From UBA9676 sp036522155 (GTDB taxonomy: Bacteria; Actinomycetota; Actinomycetes; Streptosporangiales; Streptosporangiaceae): a DNA stretch of 19,720 bases. This document shows positions 6,305-12,203 of this stretch, piece after piece. Each line of letters opens with the position of its first letter. The first letter of the stretch is position 1. The notes beneath the pieces are model-generated. The model saw nothing but the letters and a program-made list of their open reading frames with translations, did not search any database and was not told where the DNA came from. Both the position numbers and the translations under genes were made by a program. The stretch lies in contig DATDGI010000132.1 in the NCBI GenBank assembly GCA_036522155.1, forward strand, positions 1 to 19,720, written 5' to 3'.

Positions 6305-7646
6305 GCCACCGCTGTACACCGAGGTTGCCGACCCCGGCAGCCTGCGGCCCTTCGGTGAGCAGATCGAGGCCTGGAACCCGGCTGGCTGGCCGGGCTACCC
6401 GGACCAGCTCCGCCGGGCCCGGCAGGCCACCGGCGCCCGGCACGCGGTGACCACCGGCCTGGCCACCGTCGGCGGCCAGGCCTGCGTGCTGGCCGGCTTC
6501 GAGTTCGGCTTCCTCGGCGGCTCGATGGGCACGGCCGAGGGGGCCAGGATCGCCGAGGCCTTCGCCGTCGCCGCGGCGCGGCGGCTGCCGCTGGTCAGCG
6601 TGGCCGCGTCCGGCGGGACCCGGATGCAGGAGGGAACCGTCGCGCTGGCGCAGATGCAGACCGCGGCCGCCGCAGTGGTGCGGGCGCGGCAGGCGGGCAT
6701 CCCGCACCTCGCGGTCGCCGGTGACCCGACCACCGGCGGCGTGTGGTCGTCCCTGATCGCCGGCGCGGACCTGGTGTTCAGCGTGCCCGGGGCGCGGGTC
6801 AGCTTCTCCGGCTCCCGCACCCGCCCGGCCGGTGCCGACCCGGCCGCGGTGGAGTACTTCGCCGACGGCCAATACGCCCACGGCGGCGTGGACGTGCTGG
6901 TGCCGCGGCCGGACCTGCGCGCCACGATGGCCGCCGCGGTCCAGCTGCTGTCACCGGAGTCCCGGGACGGCGACCCCCAGCCCGCGCCGGTGCCCGCCCG
7001 GCCCGAGGGCCCAGACGGCGCGGACGCTTCGGGCCACCTGCCGCCCGCGGACGCCTGGGCGCACGTCAGCGCCGCCCGGCGGGTCGGCCCGGCCCGTGCG
7101 GAGCGGTGGCTGGCCGGCTACTTCGGGCCGACCGTGGAGATCCGGGGCGACCGCTGCGGCGGGGTGGACGCCGGGGTGCGCTGCGGGTTCGGCAGCCACG
7201 ACGGCACCACCGTCGCCTACATCGCCCAGCTGGGGGAGCGGATCACCCCGGCCGGGTTCCGGACCGCGGCCCGCCTCCTCGGGCTGGCATCGCGGTTCCG
7301 CCTGCCGGTGCTCACCCTCATCGACACCCCCGGCGCCGCCGCCGCCCCGGCTGACGAGGCGGCGAGCCTGGGCGCGGCCATCGCGGAACTGTTCGCCGCG
7401 GTGGCGGCCTGCGAGGTGCCGGTCACCTCGGTGGTCATCGGCGAGGGCGTGTCCGGCGGCGCACTCGCGCTGGCGTCACCGGCCAGCCTGTGGATCGCCC
7501 GCGACGCCTACCTGGCGGTCACCGCCCCCGAGCTGGCGGCCGCGATACTCAAGCTCGGCGAGGCCCAGGTCCCCGAGGTGGCGGCCAGGCTCCGGCTCAC
7601 CCCCGCCGACCTGCTCAGCCAGGGCTTGGTCCGCGGCATCATCTAG
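6294..7646 (+). CDS. Fused acyl-CoA carboxylase carboxyltransferase (AccD-like + AccA-like halves)
   Basis: Carboxyltransferases of biotin-dependent acyl-CoA carboxylases move the carboxyl group from carboxybiotin to an acyl-CoA. In this 450-residue protein, residues about 50-220 are AccD-like: GFEFGFLGGSMGTAEG, ASGGTRMQEG (105-114) and DPTTGGVWSS (144-153). A Pro/Gly-rich linker spans about 222-255. Residues about 255-450 are AccA-like: LTLIDTPGA (341-348), VIGEGVSGGALALA (381-394) and a C-terminus LRLTPADLLSQGLVRGII. The four-Cys zinc ribbon that opens bacterial AccD is absent; no Cys occurs before residue 64. No biotin carboxylase or biotin carrier gene is in the window, so it would need partners encoded elsewhere. 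It overlaps the CoA-transferase gene by 11 nt. A malonate-decarboxylase-like MdcD/E role is less likely given the AccD-type motifs. Confidence 0.83.
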   Translation: MAAEPPLYTEVADPGSLRPFGEQIEAWNPAGWPGYPDQLRRARQATGARHAVTTGLATVGGQACVLAGFEFGFLGGSMGTAEGARIAEAFAVAAARRLPLVSVAASGGTRMQEGTVALAQMQTAAAAVVRARQAGIPHLAVAGDPTTGGVWSSLIAGADLVFSVPGARVSFSGSRTRPAGADPAAVEYFADGQYAHGGVDVLVPRPDLRATMAAAVQLLSPESRDGDPQPAPVPARPEGPDGADASGHLPPADAWAHVSAARRVGPARAERWLAGYFGPTVEIRGDRCGGVDAGVRCGFGSHDGTTVAYIAQLGERITPAGFRTAARLLGLASRFRLPVLTLIDTPGAAAAPADEAASLGAAIAELFAAVAACEVPVTSVVIGEGVSGGALALASPASLWIARDAYLAVTAPELAAAILKLGEAQVPEVAARLRLTPADLLSQGLVRGII

Positions 7647-7679
7647 TCGGCAAGTGGCCTTGTGGAGCAACTCTGCCGA
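7647..7679 (+). terminator. Possible weak terminator after the carboxyltransferase gene
   Basis: TCGGCA (7647-7652) can pair with TGCCGA (7674-7679), and AGT/ACT just inside can extend the stem past one bulge. It begins directly after the stop codon. The long loop and lack of a U-tract make this tentative. Confidence 0.25.
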
Positions 7680-7713
7680 TCCCAACGACTCCGCAGGTGC
7701 GTGATCCTGTCGC

Positions 7714-7742
7714 TTGACAGGTCCAAGGATAACGGTTATTTA
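7714..7742 (+). promoter_or_regulatory. Promoter of the padR-ABC cassette
   Basis: A perfect TTGACA -35 (7714-7719), a 17-nt spacer and TATTTA (7737-7742) predict a start near 7749. The -35 also forms part of a small inverted repeat, CCTGTC (7706-7711) and GACAGG (7716-7721). The AT-rich core stands out sharply from the surrounding GC-rich DNA. Confidence 0.65.
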
Positions 7743-7757
7743 TATAGCTAACCGTTA
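7730..7757. promoter_or_regulatory. Perfect 9-bp inverted repeat, probable PadR operator
   Basis: TAACGGTTA (7730-7738) and TAACCGTTA (7749-7757) are exact reverse complements separated by 10 nt. The left arm overlaps the -10 and the right arm covers the predicted start and touches the AGGAG ribosome binding site at 7757-7761. A dimeric PadR bound here would block transcription. Autorepression is common in this family; this assignment is inferred from position and symmetry. Confidence 0.7.
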
Positions 7758-7765
7758 GGAGATCC

Positions 7766-8293
7766 ATGCAGCAGGAAGTCGTGCTGGCGTTGCTGGCCAA
7801 GGAGCCCTCGTACGGCTACGAGCTGCGGGCGCGGCTGGGCCAAGCATTGGGTCCGCTGGGGGACGCCATCAATGCCGGGCAGATCTACGTCACGTTGGGA
7901 CGGTTGGAGAAGGCGGGTCTGGTGTCCTGCGAGCGCTCGTCCGGTTTGGCAGACCGCCCAGACCGCAAGGTCTACGAGCTTTCTCCGGCTGGCCAGCAAC
8001 GAGTGGCTGACTGGCTCACCGAGATGAGATGGCCCAAACCGGATCTGGCCGAGTTCCACTTGAAGTTGGTGGCGGCCGCCGCGGCCGGACTGGCGGACCC
8101 GATCTCCATCGTGGACGCCCAGCGTCGGGAACTGCTGCGCCGATTGCGCGACGCCCAGCGGGCCGCCATGGCTGAGCCGGACCGGTCGGACGCCGCGCTC
8201 CTGCTCGAGGGTGTCGTCCTCCGTATGCAGGCGGACCTGCGTTGGCTCGAGGCCTGCGAGCAGAGCTGGATCGATCGAAAGGCAACCTCATGA
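7766..8293 (+). CDS. PadR-family transcriptional regulator
   Basis: This is a dimeric winged-helix repressor of the PadR family, which often controls adjacent efflux or ABC transporter genes. It has 175 residues. The N-terminal domain (about 1-75) has the family pattern QEVVLALLAKEPSYGYELRARL, then INAGQIYVTLGRLEKAGLV for the recognition helix and RKVYELSPAGQQRVADWL for the wing. The C-terminal half is a Leu/Arg/Ala-rich helical region suited to dimerisation and ligand binding (PadR C-terminal type). AGGAG lies 4 nt before the ATG. Its stop overlaps the start of the ATPase gene as ATGA, so regulator and transporter form one transcript. The start-proximal inverted repeat is the likely operator. 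The inducer is unknown; lipophilic drugs or cell-envelope stress are typical for such cassettes. Confidence 0.92.
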   Translation: MQQEVVLALLAKEPSYGYELRARLGQALGPLGDAINAGQIYVTLGRLEKAGLVSCERSSGLADRPDRKVYELSPAGQQRVADWLTEMRWPKPDLAEFHLKLVAAAAAGLADPISIVDAQRRELLRRLRDAQRAAMAEPDRSDAALLLEGVVLRMQADLRWLEACEQSWIDRKATS

Positions 8294-9036
8294 GCACTGC
8301 CATTGGCACGCCCATCCTCAGCGCCCGAGGACTTCGCAAAGAGTACGGCAAAGAGGAAGGACTCGTGAGAGCGGTCGACACCGTCGACATCGACGTTGCC
8401 CCCGGCGAGACGCTGGCCGTAATGGGGCCAAGCGGTTGCGGTAAGTCGACCCTTCTGCACCTGCTGGGGGGGCTCGACAGGCCCAGCGGCGGAGAGGTGT
8501 GGCTGGACGGACGCCGCCTCGACCAGATGGGCGAGCGGGCGCTGGCCCGGATGCGGCGCCAATCGGTTGGCTTCGTCTTCCAGGCCTTCCATCTGATGGA
8601 CGAGCTCACAGCGCAGGAGAACGTCGAGCTGCCGGCGCTGCTGGCCGGCAGTTCACCGCGGTCGGCGCGGCAGCGGGCTGTGGATCTGCTGGAACAGGTC
8701 GGGCTGCCCGACCGGAGAGCCTTCCTCCCTTCGGCCCTCTCAGGCGGCCAGCGCCAGCGGGTGGCCATCGCCCGCGCTTTGAGCAACGAGCCCCGTGTCG
8801 TCATGGCTGACGAACCCACCGGCAATCTCGACAGCGCCGCCGCCGTCGACGTGCTCCGACTATTCGACAGCCTGCACGATGCTGGGCAGACGTTGGTAGT
8901 CGTCACCCACAACTCGCGGATCGCCGCCACGGCAGACCGGATGATCACCATGCGAGACGGCGCATTCGTCGACGAGACCAACCTGACTGGCGGCACAGCA
9001 GGACACCTCGGCGCCCTCATCGGTCTCGAGGGCTGA
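8290..9036 (+). CDS. ABC transporter ATP-binding protein, MacB/LolD/FtsE type
   Basis: This ATPase energises the FtsX-like permease encoded next to it. It has 248 residues. Motifs seen are Walker A GPSGCGKST (46-54), a Q-loop FVFQAFHLMDELTAQENVEL with Gln at about 98, LSGGQRQRVAIARAL from 150, Walker B with the MacB/LolD-type ending VVMADEPTGNLDS (170-182), and an H-loop His at about 207 in VVTHN. All catalytic positions look intact. The ATG at 8290 lies in an ATGA overlap with padR and has GAAAGG 7 nt upstream; the longer open frame from 8242 would overlap padR further. The next gene starts 4 nt after this stop. Transporters of this class act mechanically on exported peptides, lipoproteins or drugs rather than forming a classic import pore. 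Confidence 0.94.
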   Translation: MSTAIGTPILSARGLRKEYGKEEGLVRAVDTVDIDVAPGETLAVMGPSGCGKSTLLHLLGGLDRPSGGEVWLDGRRLDQMGERALARMRRQSVGFVFQAFHLMDELTAQENVELPALLAGSSPRSARQRAVDLLEQVGLPDRRAFLPSALSGGQRQRVAIARALSNEPRVVMADEPTGNLDSAAAVDVLRLFDSLHDAGQTLVVVTHNSRIAATADRMITMRDGAFVDETNLTGGTAGHLGALIGLEG

Positions 9037-9040
9037 ACCG

Positions 9041-10870
9041 GTGGGCCGCCTTCTCCTCATCTTCCGCCTGATTGCGGCCGACCTGCGGCGACGGCCAGGC
9101 GAGGCAGTGATGTTGCTTGTCGTCATCATGGCGGCCACGACCACGCTAACCCTCGGACTTGTCCTCCATGGGGAGACCAACCACCCCTACGAGCGGACCC
9201 GGGTGGCCACGGCCGGGCCGGACGTCGTGGCCAATATCATTCCGCCGACTCAGAACGCGACCGGGAAGGTGACCCAACAGCAGCTCCGCGATCTGAACAC
9301 ATTGGCCCACGCCCCCGGGGTCGTCGGACACAGCGGACCGTACCCGGTCACCTGGGCCGTCCTGGGTGCTCACGGTCTCACAGCCAGCGCAGAGGTGGAA
9401 GGGCGTGACCGTGCTCCCGCCAGCATCGACCAGCCGAGGGTGACTGAGGGCAGCTGGATCCGCAACGGTGGGGTCGTGGTCGAGCGGACTTTCGCAGAAG
9501 CGCTTGGCGTTCACACCGGTGATTCGATCAAGCTCAACGGCCGGTCGCTCAACGTGGTGGGAATCGCTGTGACCGCCGCATTCAGTCCCTACCCCGAGAT
9601 CTGCACCGATGGTTGTGACCTGAATACCCCGCAGCTGAGCAACACCCCCGGCCTGGTCTGGGTCACTCAGGACGAGGCCCGGAGTCTGTCGTCATTCGAA
9701 GAGCCACTGACGTACTACCTGAATCTGAAGCTGTCCGATCCGGCCCAAGCTGTTGCCTTCACCAACAAGTACAACAACTTCAACTCCGCAGTCACTCCCT
9801 CTCTCTACACATGGCAGCAGATCAGTCAAGACGACGGCCAGCTCCTAAAGAAGGAGCAGCTGGTCCTGATGGTGGCCAGTTGGCTGCTGGGGCTGCTGGC
9901 CGTGGCCAGTGTGGCCGTCCTGGTGGGAGGGAGAATGGCAGAACAGATCCGCCGGGTCGGCTTGCTCAAGGCGGTGGGCGGCACTCCTGGACTGATTGCC
10001 GGCGTGCTCCTGGCCCAGTATCTGCTCCTGGCCCTGCTGGCGGCGGGGGCCGGGTTGGCGCTCGGCCGGCTGATCGCTCCGGTGCTGGCCGGGCCCGGTG
10101 CTGGGCTGCTCGGAACCGCGGGCCCGCCACCGGTAACTGCGGCCAACATCGGAGTGGTCGTAGCGGTGGCGGTTGCGGTGGCGGTGGCGGCAGCGCTCGT
10201 GCCGGCCGTCCGGGCCGCCCGCATCAGCACGGTGCGCGCCCTGTCCGATACGGCTCGAATCCCGCGACGCCGGGCGTGGTTGATCGCGCTCTCGGCGCGC
10301 CTGCCGGTGCCGCTGCTGATCGGGCTCCGGGTAGCCGCCCGCCGGCCCCGCCGTATCGTGCTGAGCGTGCTCAGCATCGCTGTCACCGTCAGCGGCATCG
10401 TCGCCGTGCTGTTCGCACACGCCAGTCTCGATGCCTCCCAGTCCGGTGCATCCTCTGGACTGGCCAATCCGCAATCCGAACGGGGCAACCAGATACTGCT
10501 GATCGTCACCTTCATGCTGGTTGCCTTGGCGGCGGTCAACGCCGTCTTCATCACGCGGACAACCGTGCAGGACTCTAGGCATGCATCGGCCGTGACCCGC
10601 GCCCTCGGTGCCACCCCCGGACAGATCACCGCCGGACTGTGCGCGGCGCAGGTGCTCCCTGCCCTGGCCGGCGCCGTTCTAGGCATAACGGGAGGCATTG
10701 CTCTCTACCTGGCGGTCAAAGGCGGGGGGGCCACCGTCATCCCGCCCATCTGGTGGTTCGTCGCCGTGGTGGTGGGCACCGTGATCGCGATTGCCGGACT
10801 CACTACCATTCCATCTCGGCTCGGCGCTCGCCGCCCGGTGGTGGAGATCCTCCGGGCCGAGACCGCGTGA
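9041..10870 (+). CDS. FtsX/MacB-type ABC transporter permease
   Basis: This 609-residue membrane protein is the permease partner of the preceding ATPase. TM1 is at about 22-42. A large extracytoplasmic domain (about 43-270) holds two close Cys (CTDGC near 188-192). TM segments follow at about 273-297, 318-345 and 370-390, then 435-460, 485-506, 533-557 and 568-590. The FtsX repeat is duplicated: RVGLLKAVGGTPGLIAG (about 305-321) and ASAVTRALGATPGQITAG (about 515-532) are matching coupling-helix motifs. The C-terminal RRPVVEILRAE is typical. The second half lacks a large exported domain between its TMs, unlike the first. The start is GTG 9041 with GAGGG 8 nt upstream. Probably an exporter or envelope-stress transporter; the substrate is unknown. 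Confidence 0.9.
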   Translation: MGRLLLIFRLIAADLRRRPGEAVMLLVVIMAATTTLTLGLVLHGETNHPYERTRVATAGPDVVANIIPPTQNATGKVTQQQLRDLNTLAHAPGVVGHSGPYPVTWAVLGAHGLTASAEVEGRDRAPASIDQPRVTEGSWIRNGGVVVERTFAEALGVHTGDSIKLNGRSLNVVGIAVTAAFSPYPEICTDGCDLNTPQLSNTPGLVWVTQDEARSLSSFEEPLTYYLNLKLSDPAQAVAFTNKYNNFNSAVTPSLYTWQQISQDDGQLLKKEQLVLMVASWLLGLLAVASVAVLVGGRMAEQIRRVGLLKAVGGTPGLIAGVLLAQYLLLALLAAGAGLALGRLIAPVLAGPGAGLLGTAGPPPVTAANIGVVVAVAVAVAVAAALVPAVRAARISTVRALSDTARIPRRRAWLIALSARLPVPLLIGLRVAARRPRRIVLSVLSIAVTVSGIVAVLFAHASLDASQSGASSGLANPQSERGNQILLIVTFMLVALAAVNAVFITRTTVQDSRHASAVTRALGATPGQITAGLCAAQVLPALAGAVLGITGGIALYLAVKGGGATVIPPIWWFVAVVVGTVIAIAGLTTIPSRLGARRPVVEILRAETA

Positions 10871-11022
10871 TCTGGCGACGATAGATCCACTGAGGGATCC
10901 CCTACGGGGCACTGAGAGTTGGCCCGGCGGGTCCGACACTGTTAACGCCGCGCTTACCCCGCCCACAATTGCACTTATAGGCGCCGACCTCTCGTGGGCG
11001 CTGTTTCAATCGCACCTGCCGG
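10871..11022. other. Gap after the permease gene, no gene seen
   Basis: No convincing coding or RNA signal was found. CCCC-TAC-GGGG (10899-10909) is a short hairpin, flanked by the direct repeat CACTGAG at 10888-10894 and 10910-10916 (22 bp apart). It may help terminate the padR-ABC transcript. The junction with the decayed IS lies somewhere near the right side of this gap. Confidence 0.4.
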
Positions 11023-11309
11023 CTCCCCACGGGGGGGCTGGACCTGCAGATCCCCCTTTTCCGCGCCCAGGTCCCGTCCCGCTGTCAGGCCCGGAACAAC
11101 CCATACACCGACGCCCACGGCCCATACCGCTCCGGCACATCCCGCCACGGCACCCCCGCCCGAGTACGCCACCGGATCCCACCAATGAGCTGCCGTTTCG
11201 CCCACTTCGGCGGCCGCCCCGGCTTCTTCCCCCTGGGCAGCAACACCTCCAGCACGGCCCACTGCGCGTCACTCAAATCCGCGCGGCCACTGACCGGTAC
11301 GGTAGGCAC
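11023..11309 (-). pseudogene. IS5-family transposase pseudogene
   Basis: From GTG 11309 the minus strand encodes the standard N-terminal helix-turn-helix (DUF4096-like) region of IS5-family transposases: LSDAQWAVLEVLLPRGKKPGRPPKW, then GGIRWRTRAGVPWRDVPERYGPWASVYGLFR. The frame stops at 11085-11087 where an intact copy should read RRWQRDGTW; QRDGTW does follow the stop in the same frame. The sequence then passes, in a different frame, to EKGDLQVQPPRG (to about 11026), which in intact relatives lies about 50 residues further on. So there is a nonsense change, a frameshift and an internal deletion, and the DDE catalytic region is missing. It cannot make active transposase. Confidence 0.75.
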
Positions 11310-11444
11310 GAGGTCTCCGGTGCGATGGTCTTCTTGGTCGTTTACTCATCTACCGAAGACCTCACTGCTTTCCCGGCAGCGACACGCCCCGTCACCAGGT
11401 CGTGATCACCACCCGCCGCAGGCCACTTTCTAAACACGCCCTAG
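11023..11444 (-). mobile_element. Decayed IS5-family (IS427-like) insertion sequence remnant
   Basis: The transposase 5' region and the transposase-proximal end are recognisable. The minus strand begins at a CTAG (11441-11444) followed by GGGCGTGTTTAGAAAGTGG, which I recall as a common terminus of actinobacterial IS5-group elements. The matching opposite inverted repeat is not present to the left, so that end is lost. The left boundary given is only where recognisable coding similarity stops. The intact right end lies 8 nt from the stop of the small exported-protein gene. Confidence 0.7.
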
Positions 11445-11451
11445 GTCCCGC

Positions 11452-12009
11452 TCAGCGGTGCTGACCCTTAAGGCCAGTCGTAGCGTTGAAGGCACTCATC
11501 TGTGTCAGCCCCGCTCGGAGCAGCACGTAGGCCCGTGCGTAGGAGCCGCTGCGCAGCCCGATCTCACCCGCGCTATGGAAATCGCCCATGGCCGCCACGT
11601 ATTCGGCGGTCCCCACGGGCGGCGGGTTGCCGAGGGCGGTCCCGGTGTCGGCGGCGAGGTTCCGCAGGTCGGTCGTGAACGTGGCGTCCTGGTCCTTCAT
11701 CACGTCGGTGATGATGACCTTCCACAGGTCGGCCGCGACCTTGGCGTACTGGGACCGGCCTGCACGCCGCCACCAGGAGTGGAAGGTCCGGTGATGGCCG
11801 GCACGGGCGGCTACCGCACTCGCGCGGGGCGTTGGCTCGCGATGACGGCTAGTGGCCGGGAGTGAAGGTGAGGGGTGGTGCGCAGCGATGGCGGCAGGCC
11901 GCGATGATGGCTGACCGTGGCTGCTGCCCAGGGCGGGGGTGGCGCAAGAAGTGATGGCGACGATTCCCAGGCCGAGCCCGGGGATTAGTTTGATCTTGTT
12001 CCGTGTCAT
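11452..12009 (-). CDS. Small exported protein of unknown function
   Basis: I do not recognise the family. From the ATG at 12009 the protein has 185 residues. An n-region with Arg and Lys (MTRNKIK) and a hydrophobic stretch (about 8-20) lead to a plausible signal-peptidase site after TPALG (about 28). A Cys at about 22 (AITSC) is a poor lipobox. Residues about 30-85 are rich in His, Pro, Ser, Ala and Arg and look disordered. Residues about 86-180 look helical: YAKVAADLWKVIITDVMKDQ, TFTTDLRNLAADTGTAL, DFHSAGEIGLRSGSYARAYV. AGGGGA precedes the ATG by 6 nt (minus strand), whereas the in-frame ATG at 12033 has no such site. It follows the glycosyltransferase by 194 nt on the same strand and may have its own promoter there. 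The third codon positions fit a real gene. Confidence 0.7.
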   Translation of the reverse strand: MTRNKIKLIPGLGLGIVAITSCATPALGSSHGQPSSRPAAIAAHHPSPSLPATSRHREPTPRASAVAARAGHHRTFHSWWRRAGRSQYAKVAADLWKVIITDVMKDQDATFTTDLRNLAADTGTALGNPPPVGTAEYVAAMGDFHSAGEIGLRSGSYARAYVLLRAGLTQMSAFNATTGLKGQHR

Positions 12010-12015
12010 CTGAGT

Positions 12016-12021
12016 TCCCCT
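12016..12021 (-). promoter_or_regulatory. Ribosome binding site that sets the exported-protein start
   Basis: The minus strand reads AGGGGA followed by 6 nt and the ATG at 12009. This favours that start over the ATG at 12033. Confidence 0.55.
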
Positions 12022-12203
12022 AGTTCGCGTCACTGCCGGCTTCGCGTACCTGGCTGATCGGCCGCGGGAGGGCTCGCTGGCCGTGGGTTCCAGAGGAGAT
12101 TAGGCAGCGCGGGACGAACGTGGTATCGGGCGAACGAGGTACGTCACTAGGCAAAAGGGCTGACCATGCCGACGGCGACTGGACGACCGTCCCAGGGGCC
12201 GGA

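Noticed and set aside
3845..6319. Very long minus-strand open frame (824 codons) opposite the binding-protein and CoA-transferase genes
   Set aside because: It has Arg/Gly/His/Val-rich low-complexity composition, recognises no family, and lies exactly antisense to two well-supported genes. It is a product of high-GC codon bias.
10791..11405. Plus-strand open frame of 204 codons across the permease 3' end and the IS remnant
   Set aside because: It is Pro/Arg-rich, overlaps the permease end out of frame, and runs antisense to the recognisable transposase remnant.
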